This document shows, piece after piece, positions 23,602-36,070 of a stretch of 64,000 bases of DNA. The stretch covers positions 1,193,409 to 1,257,408 of the forward strand of contig VZDJ01007755.1 of NCBI GenBank assembly GCA_008694505.1, written 5' to 3'. The position numbers and the translations under genes were made by a program. The stretch's first letter is position 1; each line of letters starts with the position of its first letter. The notes under the pieces were generated by a model. That model was given only the letters and a program-made list of their open reading frames with translations, ran no database searches and had not been told where the DNA came from. The stretch is from Cyanoderma ruficeps (taxonomy: Eukaryota; Chordata; Aves; Passeriformes; Timaliidae).

Positions 23602-26013
23602 GTATGTGTCCACCTTTGACACAATTAAGAATGTTTGCTCAGAAAGTAACAGTCACATTTAATATCAATAAAGGTTTATTTGTAATTTTCTGTCAATATT
23701 GTTACAGTTGCTTGTTACTGTCAATATTGTTACTTGTTTGCCTGTGCTAATATGCCTGGGCTTTTTTTAAATCCTGAGAATGCTGTGGCATTCTCAAACA
23801 GAATGGCCTGTAAATAGCTCACATCCCTGAGGTCTTCAAGGGTTTGGTTCAAGTGTAGTGGAGGATCAAGCTCCTGAAGCAGCTCTGTCCAGCCATGTGA
23901 ACTTTTAACATCATGTCCTCAGAGAATCTCTTTTAGCATATCTAGTGGCTCTCTCCCTGGGCTCTCTCCCCTCCCCAGTTTGAAGAGGGAGAGAAATACA
24001 TGAAATTGATGTAAATTGATAGGGTGCTACTTTAGTGCTTCAGTACTTAACTAAAAGTTTGACCATTGGAAATCGATATATTTGGGACACAAAGTGCAGT
24101 TCTGAAATAGCCACCAGAAAACCACTTTAAAATAAGAAAATACTTTGGAGAGTGCAAAAGTGGATTTGGAAAATGTACAAAAGACTTATTTCTCACCTTC
24201 CTCTTTTCATTTGCCTTCAATACAGAATACATGATTTTTCAGGAAAACCTAGGTTAATTATCTGCCTGTCTCCTACTGAAATCCTGGGGACCTAATTCTC
24301 AGAAACTTATATGAAAAAATGGGCAGGAAGATTATTTTATGGAAAACCATCAGCATTAATGCAGATTTAAAGCTGGAAGATTGGAAAAGTCTTTTGGCTT
24401 TGGCTTTCACCAAACATCTTGGAAAGTTTTTCTCAAGAAAGACTCTGAGGGTATAATAATGAAAAAATCTCTTATATTACCATATACCATTTGCCATTAT
24501 GAACTTAAATTTAATTATACACAGTTGGCCTTGTTAGAAAGAGACAATAATTGTCAAAATTAGCTGGATATATAGGTGGTTTTTATTTTTTGAATAGCCA
24601 AACTTCTGAAATGCTTTCAATGTGCCCATTTCAATTTAACTTGCATGTGTTTTGAGCGTCAAAAGAAGTGGCAACAATAACTTCTTTTTATTTGTATATA
24701 TATTTATGAGGCTGTGTCTTATGGCCTGCTCTTTATTTAGCCTGCTCTGCATTTTGTATCTGCCTGGCTTCTTGCCCACACAGCTGCCCTTGTGTATGAC
24801 ATTGTCTTAGCTCTTTCACCTACATCTTCTCTAACTACTTCAGCAGTTACACTATATAGGATTTGCTGCACAGCTTTCTAAATATAATATCCCTCTCTTT
24901 GCCTTCAGTTGCTGATCATTTCTTCAGGTTCCTGAACACTTGTTTGTTATTTGAGAAGCTCAAGCAAGCATGAGTGCTCATCTTCTCTTAACCTGCAAAT
25001 GGTTTCATAAAAGGGAAATAGCTTCATAACATAAAAAACAATTCTACATTCAAATGCCATTTACATTTGCAAGTGCATTCTTTGTGTTATCCTACATAAA
25101 TCAGTTAAGTATGACTTCAGATAAATTTTTGTGGGTCTTAATTTCTTCTTAAAGTGTACAAACAAATATTTGCGTAGCTATGTGCTTTGAAAGAGCATTT
25201 ACCGTGTGAGCAATAATTCATTAAAAGAATTTCAGAGCTAGAGAGTTTTCAAAGACTGTAGTTATTCCCCTGTCTGTATGATCTTGGGCAGACAACTTTG
25301 TCAGTCCTTTTGTTTCCCTGGCATGAGATCAATTCCCCCACCAACCATAATTTTTGACATGTTACTGTGAGGGTTATTGCCTCTTAGGCATTTGAAATAC
25401 TTTACGGTTAGTTCACCATAAGCAATAATTCCAGCCATTCACTTCACAGTATTTTGAGGGTAAATTCATACGACACACAGAGTAAACCCTCTGCACCTTT
25501 AGTTGCAAGTTGCACTCTAGGATGGAAGGCCTGGAGTGCTGAGAAGGAAAGCAGGAAAGCTGAAAAAGGAAGCTTCCTTATGTATGGCAAATGGTTTTTG
25601 TCCCTGTGTAAATCCCACGTTTTCTCAGTGTATTGCATGTTCCAGCATTGTGGCAATCTATTTTAAAGGGTTATGGGGAAGAAACAGGGCAATGAGGTAT
25701 AACTAACTAATGAATCTGCTGATTTTCATCCATCCTTATGAGGACTTCCATAGATAGGAGAGGGTTTTCATAGCTTGCAGATGCAAGGTATGCACACTAC
25801 CTGCAACAATGGCAGATTATTTCTTTCCACACCTTTGAGCTGGTGATTCTTATCTTTTGCCTCATGATCAGAAAATAGAAAGTAAGTTACTTCTTATTCT
25901 CTCAAAGGGAGTATTACAAAAGAGAAAATCCTAGTAAATGTTTTATTGAAGCAGTATAGTGGTTATAGGGATATGTACTGAAAAAATGCTTCTTTCTTTT
26001 AAATCTGGTTTAG
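23602..26013 (+). other. STAU2: STAU2 intron between dsRBD3 and dsRBD4 exons
   Basis: A 2.41 kb intron with donor gtatgt and acceptor …ctggtttag. Apart from a possible MIR-like fragment at 25225-25330, nothing is recognised. Confidence 0.85.
25225..25330 (+). repeat. MIR-like SINE core fragment (tentative)
   Basis: 'tgatcttgggcagacaactt' followed by 'tgtcagtccttttgtttccc' resembles the MIR core ('ccttgggcaagtcacttaac' then '…cagtttcc'). The match is diverged and was made by eye. Confidence 0.4.
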
Positions 26014-26151
26014 ACTGGACCAGAATATGGTCAAGGAATGAATCCCATCAGTCGTTTGGCTCAGATCCAACAGGCCAAGAAGGAGAAGGAGCCAGAGTAT
26101 GTTCTTCTTTCAGAGAGAGGAATGCCTCGCCGTCGAGAATTTGTTATGCAG
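26014..26151 (+). CDS. STAU2: STAU2 coding exon, linker and start of dsRBD4
   Basis: A 138-nt exon (46 codons, phase 0) between acceptor ggtttag and donor gtatca. It encodes the linker [20 protein letters not shown], a lysine/glutamate segment (AKKEKEPEY) and the first helix and strand of dsRBD4 ([17 protein letters not shown]). The pattern of an N-terminal helix, then a G-x-P-R-R-R turn, then a strand is that of Staufen dsRBD4. In STAU1 this domain is a high-affinity dsRNA binder, and the same is assumed for STAU2. The donor matches consensus at gta only. Mammalian STAU2 differs by a few conservative residues. The exon joins GTA of the next exon in frame. Confidence 0.97.
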
Positions 26152-29100
26152 GTATCATTTGCTGTCACGTAAGAGATGATGGCCTTGCTGTGTTTTGTTC
26201 AAAGTATGGTGGCATAACGTGAAGTGGATCTCCTTCTGTTTAGCTTTTTGCCTTGCTGTCAGGTATACAAGAAAAATAGTATGAAATACAGTAATACTGT
26301 ATGAAATACAGAAAGCCTGTCAAAACTTTCTCCTTTCTGTTAATGAAACAAATGGCAATTGAACTATGTGCCCTCTAGATGCTTTTCAGGTGTTTTGCAT
26401 TATTTTATTCTCTTATTTTTATTTCACCTGATTGTTATTGTCTTTATCCCTGATGCTTCATGATTTATTTACTTTTACTTGTCTTTTTGGAAAAAAATTA
26501 AAATTGGGCTTGTGTTCATCCAAAGATTCCAGCAATACCTAATATTCTGAAATGTGGGTCTTACTATCTCCATATTACCATGCATTTTGGCATTAAAAAT
26601 AGTGTTGTAAATTTTTTCTGATTTCCAGTTTCTTGGTTACTTTATCCCTGAAATACAACCAAAAAAGCCAACTACATATTTTAGACTGTCCTCTGACTGG
26701 ACCTAATACTGAAACAGTAGATCATTAATATTCCTTTTAAATTTAAATTAATAACATGTACAAAGATTTGGTATAACTGTGACATTTTGTTAGATAGCAC
26801 AACAGCAGCTTGAGAAAGATTAGAAACAGGAAAGGATTCTGTATTCTTGTGTTTTCACTCAAGGGTAATTTTGTGCCGGAACAACTCAGAACAGCATACC
26901 TCAGCAAGTTTTGACTTGTTGTCCAGAAACCACACCAAAATGTCACTTCTGATCACAAGCAAAAATTATGATGTTCCAGCACCTCCTTCCCCAGAAAATT
27001 AGTTATGTTTTCACTTAAATTTCTAAGTTCCTCCTTCATGTCTATGAAGATAAGCTAGTAATCTTAATTTTCTTAGACTTCAGTGGTCCTTTTTCATGAT
27101 TTATTTTTTTCTCTCCGAAGGAAAAGAGAGTAATGTGTTCCTTTTGTTGCAGATTTTTTTTTTTAATATAAACTTGAATTTCTAACATTTTATGAGACCT
27201 GAAAATATTTGAAAAAGTGTGATGCTATCACAGAAAATCTCATTTCCCATGCTTAGACCCCCATGGGACTATCCACAGTTGCTAGTTGTTGTGTGAGCCC
27301 TCAGATGAACAGTGTAGCATAGCACAGTATTAGGAAGACAGGCTGGAAGTTTAGTTTTCTGTTGGAGGAGTGTCAATAATGGCAAAGTCTTTGGTTTGTA
27401 TAAAAAAGGAATCTTAAAAGCAGTGAATATGGAGAAGATTCCTGCATCTAAGAAGAAAAAGTTAAAGAAACTCCATAGAGCAGTTGCTTTGTCACAAATA
27501 CTTTTAAACTCCATTCTCTCCTTTTTGTAATGTTTTCACACTGAAATTATTCTGTTATTTATCCCACCTTCAGGAAGTTTCAGTAGATTCATTATAACAT
27601 GCAGAAAACCTTATCAGAATAAAAAGCCTTTGTATAAACTACTTAAACCATGTTTTCGTTTAATTTAATTGAATGTGGAAGTAAAATATCCAGAGATAAT
27701 ATGTTCATTTTTTATCTGTCACACAAAGAGCAAGTTTAGATGTGATGAAATGGATCCAATTACTTGTCCTGGCTACTAGATAAACAGAAGAAAACCTCTG
27801 ATGACATTAGTTGGTGTTCTGTTCCCAAAGTTAATTTCAGAAAGCTCTTTCTCTTTGTAGTCCGGCCTTTAATCCTTGATAGAGGTTATAATAATAGCTA
27901 AACCAGTTTTACAGGTCTGAGAAATAGCAACACATTGATTTATTGTGAGCTATATTATAAATTATTTTTTGTCTTGTCCCATTAAAGTCCCTCAATTTTA
28001 TTGCGTATAAACTGGTAGCAGATTGGCTATTTTCTAATTGTTATTGTGAACTGCATAGAAGGTAAGGTTTGTATTTCAAGATTATTAATGTTTTTGGCTT
28101 AGGTAGACAAATCTTTTTTTGCTTAATGAGGTATATATATGTACTTTGAAGATATATTCATGGTTATTATTTATTTACATCCTCTTTTTAATATTTAGAA
28201 TTAAGAAGTATTTGAGTAAAGAAGAAGTTAAACTTTTAAGAAAATACATATATGATAAATTGAGGAAAGTGAAGAATTATTGAATGATATAAACTACTAA
28301 ATATAATTTATTCTTTATTTAGCATTTGTATGCCTTTTCTTACAATTTTTTTAAAACTCCTTCCAAATGGCTTCAGGTCTTTGACTTCTGGGCATTTTTG
28401 TTGTTCAGATCACCTTGACGATTTTATTTATTTTTATTTGATTCTGATTTCCTTTTCTCGACATGTGAAAAACTGTGTACTATTTTAAGACACAATTTGG
28501 TAAATAGAAGGGCTTAATGGACCGAACAAAATACACCCATCAAAGAGCTATGAATGTTGCCTAGATGAATAGCAGTGAGAGTGCTCATGTCACAAACCAG
28601 ACACATACAGCTCCAAGAGTTTTAAGAATGGTACTAAAGCCAAGGATTAAGTTGGAGCCACACATTTTGTGGATATCCATTGCATACAGTGTGTCCTTAT
28701 TTTGGGGTTTTAATTTCTCCTAGTGTTATGAAAGGCACCATGCTTGTCAGAAACCCTTTGTACTGTACAGACCACTGATCCACTCAGGAGCCTTCTTTCC
28801 AAAGACTGTTTGGATCAAAGCTTGTCAGGTGTAAGCAGTTCCAGCCCCTGTGTTCCTTGCAGTGCAACGAAGTGGGAGGAATGCAAATATGGTTTTAATC
28901 CTTCTTTAGAAACCACTCTCGTTAAATCTCCAGTCTGTTTGTCTCTCTATTGTTCTGGGGATGATGCTGGGGAGGTGCTGCAGGCAACACTCCTTCCTAC
29001 AAGGAAGAGGAAGTACAGACCCTGGGGCAGTTCCAGTGTTAACAGAGTGGGGGAGAGGTTCATGTGGGAGAATGGGGGTGGTGGAAGAGAGAGGCAACTG

Positions 29101-29336
29101 TGTGTGCACTGAGATACAGAAAAATGTAGCTCTTGGGTATGAGTTTGGTGGTCTTCTGAAAAATCTAAACAAGCCCTTCTAAGTGAATACTGTAGTCCCT
29201 TTTTGCACTACTGTAGCTTTTTCAAGATAGCATCTTCATCAAAAGAGCTGACAGCCGTTGATAGATCAGCAAGAGTATTATATGGTGATATTGAGTCTTG
29301 CATTTTCATGATTATGATCAATATTTTCTTTTTAAG
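26152..29336 (+). other. STAU2: STAU2 intron within dsRBD4
   Basis: A 3.19 kb intron with donor gtatca and acceptor ctttttaag. It is AT-rich with no recognisable mobile element. The segment at 28744-29180 is less AT-rich and open for 122 codons on the + strand. The predicted peptide resembles nothing I know and has no splice context. Confidence 0.85.
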
Positions 29337-29468
29337 GTAAAAGTAGGCAATGACATTACTACTGGAACAGGCCCAAACAAGAAAATAGCTAAAAGAAATG
29401 CAGCAGAAGCAATGTTGCTACAGCTAGGATACAAAGCCTCTACTCCTCTTCAAGACCAGACAGAAAAG
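29337..29468 (+). CDS. STAU2: STAU2 coding exon, rest of dsRBD4
   Basis: A 132-nt exon (44 codons, phase 0) with acceptor tttttaag and donor gtgaga. It completes dsRBD4: strand VKVGNDITTGTG, the turn PNKK, and helix 2 with the canonical KKIAKRNAAEAMLLQLGY (residues 15-32), which includes the KKxAK RNA-contacting lysines. The tail (KASTPLQDQTEK) begins the linker towards the tubulin-binding-like region. The domain is full length with no missing key residue. It reads in frame into CTT of the 61-nt exon that follows. Confidence 0.97.
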
Positions 29469-32400
29469 GTGAGAACCAATTGTTGTGATGACTACACTTT
29501 ACCTTGGTCTAGATTTTTAAGCATATCAGCTAATCACTTTGTAAGACTGGAAGCTTAAGCTTGTGCATGCCCTGTTTTGGGGAGTTGCTTGTCACAGGTT
29601 AGCCTTTGCTTAGCTACAGCTCTACAGCTACACTTGGTAGTAAATGCAGCCTCTGCTCCTGTGAGAGTAATTAGGAACAGAAATGCAGTTCCATAGAATA
29701 GTGTGTGTGCAAAAGTGTACGTATGATCCATGTACATATTTCTACTTAGAAATCAGGATGAACGTGCCTCTCGCTCTTATTCCATTTTGGGCATCCATGA
29801 GAGCCCAGAGGAACAGAAGGAACAGAAAGGAACGATGTTAGTATTTTTCATATATGAAGTAGTAGTCAATGTTTACCTTCCCATTGCAAGTGCACTAAAA
29901 CCATGACAGAAAAATAATGGCCTTTTCACATTTGATGACTGATAAAGAAAATGTGTGTCACTTTTTTTTTTTTATGAAAAAGGAATTGCATTTTAAATTC
30001 ATATGTGTTGCAAGTATGTATTTCCACGTTAGCTATGTGTAACTTAGCACTCCTCTCCTCTTGAATTTATTGATGAGGGGTTTTATAACCAATTGGGTGT
30101 TAAAGTTTTGCCTTTTGAATTCTGAAAAGATATTTGGTAAAGTATTTGACTAAGCTGGGAACCCTAAACAGCTTCTGCAATATACAGGGTCACTACATGT
30201 ATATATTTTGTTAATTACTTGTATGTTTACTGTGGCTGCACTAGGTAGCCAACAGAATGTTCTGTTGGGCTTTTCTAGGACTACATGATAAATCTGAATA
30301 TAGTATATATATATATACACATCTATGTATATGTAAATATGAAGATACTCTGTTCTATATGTTCTGTATTTTCCTAACCAAAAAAAAAAAAAAATACTGT
30401 TCTTGTTATTTGGCCCCACCTTTTTCTGTTTCACTCTCCTTTGAGAGTAGCAGCAATATGTGTGCTGTTCATGCTCACCTTCACTATGTTCTTCACTATA
30501 TGTCTTAGTCGTAGACAAGTGTGAAATACTCTAAACAGAGTACTGGGAAGCTGGATGATATTCCTAGTGAGAGCACACTGTGCAGACACAACCATTTAAA
30601 AAAAAGCTTTTGACTGAGTCAAATGATAATTCATTTTCACCAGAATGCTGAGACATTTCTGCTGTAGAATATACTCTCTATGGTATAAAACTATCAACTT
30701 TTATTCACTGCTAATTTGGTCAAATGGCTTTAATAAAAAACAAGTCAAAAAAGAAATTTTTTTTTCTAATACGAAAACATAGGTTTTCATTCTTGGATTT
30801 TAAATCATCTGAACTAGTTTTACTCAGTATTTTTCAGAGATAAAGCCTGAAAAAATTCAGCTCACAACATAGTTGCTTTGGAGAGCTCTACATAGTGGAA
30901 ACTTGTGGTCACATTGAAATCCTTACCAAAAAATCGAGTGGCTAAAAAGGGATGCTGCTGCTTTGTTTCCCTACATTTATTAAGCTATTGCTTATAAGTG
31001 CATTGTCTTTAGAAAATCAGGCTTAATTGCACACTTGCAGATGTAGGCATTTTAGGATTGGTAGACTTGTGTACACTGGCTTAATATTATTTGAACGAAA
31101 TGAACAAACATGTTGCTGTATCCAAAAAATGTGAAGTATTCAACTTTTATGTAGTGGCAGTATCCTAACAAAATCATGAGAAATTTTTAAAGCTTTGTTG
31201 GGGTTTAAGGACATGAAATATCTAGAGCATCTGGTTTTATCTTCTGTGTATAACAGACTGGACATATTTGGAGATGCAGAAGTTAGTTTGTATGGCTAAA
31301 AGAATTTTAACTCTCAAACTAAACCGTGGTGGAGAAGAGGGAAAATAGCCCTTAGATCTCTATCAATTGGAGCATTGCAAAATTCCTTGCATATAAATTA
31401 CACAGTAAAGATATACCATTAAAAGATACTTGTTTCACTGTTTGAATCCAAAATGGGTCCCAGTGTAGATTAGCTGATGTAACAGGTTGGCATCTAAATA
31501 GATAATTTTCACTTGTAGGTTTTCTGATGATGTTAAAAAGGGCAATTCTTTTTTCCCCTGTGCCCCCCTTTCCTCAACTCCTTTCATTCCATTCCTTCGC
31601 CCTTAAAAAAAAGCAAAATCAATTTCAGTGGTTTTTTTTTCCTTAACTCTCATACATAAAATGGGACTGTATTTATTGTTTTAATGGAGACCTTAGGGTG
31701 TTATAAGAGCAATGTGCAGTGCTGATGGCAGCACAAGTAATCCAGGTAATGTAAAAAAGTAAAGGCTCTGCTCTTTTCTGGGTTAAACTGATTCCTGAAA
31801 GACATCAGTAATGGTTGTGCAGAGCCTTGAGGAGAGCAGTCTGGAGGTATGCTGGGAGACATTTTGCCGTTGTCGGAATTTTGGGTCTATGGATGAGAAT
31901 GGAGAGTTGTTATAAATTTTTCGTGTTTCCATCTTTTTGTTTCTTCTTGCCACTTTTATTCTCTTAGAGAGAAGAAAACCAGGGTAGATTGAATTCATGT
32001 GAGGCAGCAGTACTAAGTATCACTTGCTCATAGAGGAGCTGTTGTTAAATTCCTTGTCATGATCAAGTTAATAAATAATAAAAAAAGAGAAGAATGAGGA
32101 AAAGTTGGAAATCTTCCCACATTGTAACATTGTGCTTGTACTAGCATCATGTTACAGTTGGTCAGGATGGATTCCTGATAAAATCATGCTGTTTTTACAG
32201 CAGTAAATACAAACATATTTATAGATTTCATATTGCTTATTCATATGAAGAGCTGTTGTCACCTGAATTTTCCAATATACATATTACCTGCTTCATAATA
32301 TGCATAAAACAAGTTACATGAAATTAAAGTGCATGGATGTAGGTGATCAGTTTGAAAGCAGACTCTAATGCCTGTCCTCCCCTTCCATCAATATCACCCA

Positions 32401-33480
32401 TTTTCACTGCACATTGCCAAGTCTCTTTGGGATGTACATGATGATGAAAAGCAGGGAAACAGTCGTTGAAATACCTGCTTTTCATAGTGTGCTCTCCCCT
32501 CCTCTTTTCCAAGTAAAATGTATCATCTAGGAGTCTGTATTATGACATGGTAGTAATCTAAAGCCTTAATGCAACCTCTGAGATGCAGAGGCAGATTTCA
32601 GTTGGTTGATTTTCATTCTCATCTCTTTCACTTTCCAACCCCATCTTTGAGAGCAAATGATTACAGCTTTGTTCTGGCATATAACCTGCTTTGCTGTGAG
32701 GTGTCTTGTTTGCATAGAAAATACCAGTGAAATCTGAAAAGGATAATTCGTTTCACATTCATGGAGCTGGTTGTCAATAGCTCCAAAGTAATGAGGAAGC
32801 TCAGACTTTTTTATCCAGTTTTATACATAAACCTAGAACACTGCCATCTTATTTACTGTGTAAACCTCAGTAGTGGCTTCATTTTGAACCTCTGTGTTAA
32901 TTGTTCCCCTTTTCCAGGGCAGAATAATACCCAGTATTAAACATAGTAAAATTAATTTGAAGACAATCAGCTTCCTCAAAAATATATTAAAATAATGGAA
33001 AATTGCAATAATTTTTACTTCCACTTCAGTGACTAAATTGATTCCTAACAAGTAAATATTTTAAAATTACACCCAAAGTACTTTATAGTGTTTACACATT
33101 CCTTCATAGGCGGTAATTAGGATCTTCTTGGTTTAGAATGTAATTTCTCTGTTGGCTGTTTATGTTTTCAGTTGAGTGCTGCTTAAAACATTTAATTTTA
33201 TTTAAGTCTGATTTGGTAACATATTGAGTTGAACCTAATCCTTGAGGAAACATTTATATTTCAGTGTTAGGCAATAGCTGTTAATGTTTACTCATGAAGG
33301 GTACATTACTCAAATAACCTATCTTAGGCAAAATTAAGATGAGTTAGCAAAATTTTGTGAACAGATGTGGCAATCTCGACTCATCCTTTTTAATATCTTT
33401 CAACTAAATTTATAAACAAGAATGTTCTGTTTAGGGAGCAGTTTGCTCTTTACTTACTTGTCTTTTTCCACCTGTTTCAG
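29469..33480 (+). other. STAU2: STAU2 intron after dsRBD4
   Basis: A 4.01 kb intron with donor gtgaga and a strong acceptor cacctgtttcag. It contains a TA microsatellite at 30304-30317 and an A14 run near 30380-30393. No exon, RNA gene or clear mobile element is seen. Confidence 0.85.
30304..30317. repeat. (TA)7 microsatellite
   Basis: A perfect short TA run inside an intron, followed by an imperfect TA-rich stretch. Confidence 0.75.
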
Positions 33481-33541
33481 CTTGGAGAAAACAAAAGTTG
33501 GAATGGCCAAAATGTTGGGTTTCCTGAGCCAACAAGTAACA
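33481..33541 (+). CDS. STAU2: STAU2 61-nt coding exon, linker after dsRBD4
   Basis: A short exon with a strong acceptor (tttccacctgtttcag) and a consensus donor (gtaagt). It encodes 20 codons, LGENKSWNGQNVGFPEPTSN, plus one base of a split threonine codon completed by CA at 46651. The sequence matches the glycine/asparagine-rich linker between dsRBD4 and the tubulin-binding-like region of vertebrate STAU2, with a few substitutions (mammals have a threonine where leucine starts here). Because 61 is not a multiple of three, skipping this exon alone would shift the frame. It must be included for the downstream region to be read. Confidence 0.93.
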
Positions 33542-33737
33542 GTAAGTATTGCTCTCTAAATTCATATTGATAACTTATTTCTCTTTGTCTCTGTATGTTT
33601 TGAATTATCCAAGACAATTTAAATGCTTTTTGTAAATATTTTAGGGGTTTTGTTGCAATTAGATGAATTAACCCAAGCATCCTGTGTGTGCGTATAGGTA
33701 TGAACAAGTGCAGGAAAAAGGAAATTTTTATTTACTC

Positions 33738-34330
33738 ATTGAATGATTGAATCCTTCAGTTTGTAAGGGATTTTAGGAGGTCGCCTAAACTGCTTGCCCA
33801 AAGCACAGTCAGTGCAGAGTTAAGATAAGGTTGCTTATGGCTTTTTAACAGTTCTCCAGGGATGAAGGTTCTGTAGCTTCTCTGGGCAGCCTGTTCCAGT
33901 GCTTAACTGTCTTCACATTGATTTTTTTTCCTTTTGTCCTTGTCAGAACATCTCTTGTTTGCTTATGACTATCATCTCCTGTTCTTCTGCTATATACCTC
34001 AGTAATGTGCCTGGCTCCATCTTTTCTGACAACCTCTTCTTAAATATTGGAAGGCTGCTATTGAGTCACAACAGATTTTCATTATCTAGAAATTTATTTA
34101 CCTGGAAAAATCACAGCTTAGAGACAAGGATGCTGTGGGAGACATGGTGTCAAAATCTTTGCTAAAGCCAAGGTAAATGACGTCCACTGCTCTCCATTCA
34201 TAAAACCAGTCATTTTATCATGAAAGACAATCACAGTGTGCCCACAAATGGCTTTAAAAGGACTGCATGATTTTCCCAGGGACCATCCTGCCTTTTTTGA
34301 GTATTTGAGCATTTCTCCAGGCACTGGAGG
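33738..34330 (-). mobile_element. CR1 LINE fragment, 3' tail and piece of reverse transcriptase
   Basis: The low-coordinate end is a degenerate CR1 terminal tail, followed by the reverse complement of the 3' UTR ('tctgggcagcctgttccagt'). Beyond about 34100 the minus strand recalls the CR1 reverse transcriptase stretch before the palm, where family members have an Asp-Phe-Ser-Lys-Ala-Phe-Asp-Thr series. Here it is degraded (…SFTLALAKILTPCLP). It is an old antisense insertion. Confidence 0.75.
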
Positions 34331-34409
34331 TTTCTTCTGATCTCCATGAATTTATGAAGAGAACAGAGAGTGGCCTCATAATGCTGCAAGCTGGTTCACA
34401 CAGCATGCT

Positions 34410-34676
34410 AAAACATGTCCCATTTGCTCCAATGGATACGCAGGAAGTTCCACCTGAATATGAGGAAGAACTTTACTGTGCTGGTGACTGAGCACTGGAA
34501 CAGGTTGCCCAGAGAGGTTATGGAGTCTCCTTTACTGGAGATATTCAAGAACCATATGGTCACAACCCTGTGCCATGTGCTTTGGGATGACCATGCTTGA
34601 GCAGAGGCATTGGACCAGACGATTCACTGTGGTCCCTCCTGACCTGACCCAGTCTGCAATTCTGAGATTTTGTGAT
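34410..34676 (+). mobile_element. CR1 LINE 3'-end fragment
   Basis: A clear CR1 3' end in sense orientation. It contains 'aggaagttccacctgaatat', then 'gagcactggaacaggttgcc', 'tggagtctcctttactggag' and the terminal 'ctgagattttgtgattt' remnant. It lies 80 bp from the minus-strand CR1 fragment, giving an inverted arrangement of the shared 3' UTR. Confidence 0.85.
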
Positions 34677-35930
34677 TTGTATGGGCTGACTTCTAGCTTT
34701 TCTCACAGCATCCCTGACTCTGATGAGGTTCTGCTACTGGTAGTTCCTCTCTTCCTTGAGCTTTGTCTATAAGACACAAAAACCCAGGAAACCATGTTGG
34801 TGAAGACTGAATTCAGTTTCACTGCAACAGATAAAGAATAGGACAGAACCTGGTGAGTTTGTAATATATTAGATTTTTGCTATTTGAAGTAGTAAAGACA
34901 ATATAAATAGCACTTTTTCACTTTTTCATGAGCCCTGGATTTTTCTCCAGAAGCATGTGTAGTTTTCAACTTCTTAAGGGTCCCAAACATTATCTCCCTC
35001 AGCTAAGGATTGTACAGACATGGACACACACATGAGCTACCTTCTATTTTTTTGCCTATATACATCTGAAAGACATGGTCCTAAAAACAGGTTTTAAGGA
35101 GTTTCAGTAGTGTTCCATTATATATATTGTCGTCCCAGTCACCAGAGAGTGACCCAGAGACCTGAGGAGTAGTTTGTGATTCAACTTACACAACAGTTTG
35201 CTAGTGTTTAAAGTGATCTTGAATTCAGCATGTCATTGTGCTTCCCTGAAAGGAAGGACTCTGCAGGATCTAAGATTTCCTATTAATTGCTTCCTTACAG
35301 CCCTGTCATCAACCCCCATCAATACTTTTAAATGATTTGTGTTCGTATTGTCAAAATCTTTGAGGACAAAGCCTGCAAAATATCTTCAAATGTTAACACC
35401 TCAGAGTTTGAGACAGCAGACTAAGACCTCTAGCTTTTCTCCTGTACTTGCAGTGTCTTGTAGCAAAGATACTTATAGATGAAACCACAATCTTCTGTTA
35501 AACCAACAGGAAAAAGAATCTCTTAGACTGCTCAAGACAACTTTGACAGTTATTCCTGTAAATCCAAATCTAGGAGAACATAGAGGCAAACTCTTCCAAC
35601 AGGAGACAAGATCAACAGAAATTATATTTTAAAGCTGTGTGGGCCAAGTAACTTATTTTTCATGGACTGACCTTCTCATATGCCTTTTTGCAGCCACCAG
35701 AGGCATGATACAGAAACAGGTGTTCATTATGGGACACTTTAGTAATGCACAATGCCTTCGTTTCCGTTCTTCTGATCTACAAGTAAATTGGGAGTCAAAG
35801 AAGATGGAGCTAGCATGCCAATAGACATAGAGCATTTGCTCAGGGACCACTGTTCTTAATCTCTTAACCCCTTTTATTGAGGGTTCCAATCTAGAGGCAA
35901 CATGAATAATAAGCAGGTGATTAAAGTGTA

Positions 35931-36070
35931 TCATAGAATGTTAAAGGAGTGGAAAGAATCTTAAAGATTATCTAGTCCCAACTACCCCTGCCATGTGCAG
36001 GGACACCATCCACTAGACCAGATTGCTCAAGTACTGATCCAGCCTGACTTTGAACACTGCCAGGGTGTCT
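35931..36070 (-). repeat. CR1 LINE 3'-end fragment
   Basis: It starts with 'tcatagaatgttaaaggagt', the reverse complement of the CR1 terminal repeat. It continues with the 'gggacaccatccactagacc' stretch typical of the CR1 3' UTR, as seen also at about 5110. It is truncated after roughly 140 bp. Confidence 0.8.

Noticed and set aside
28744..29182. 122-codon + strand frame and overlapping frames on both strands
   Set aside because: Different frames are open together in a locally GC-richer patch. No recognisable domain was seen, and the region lies within the dsRBD4 intron.
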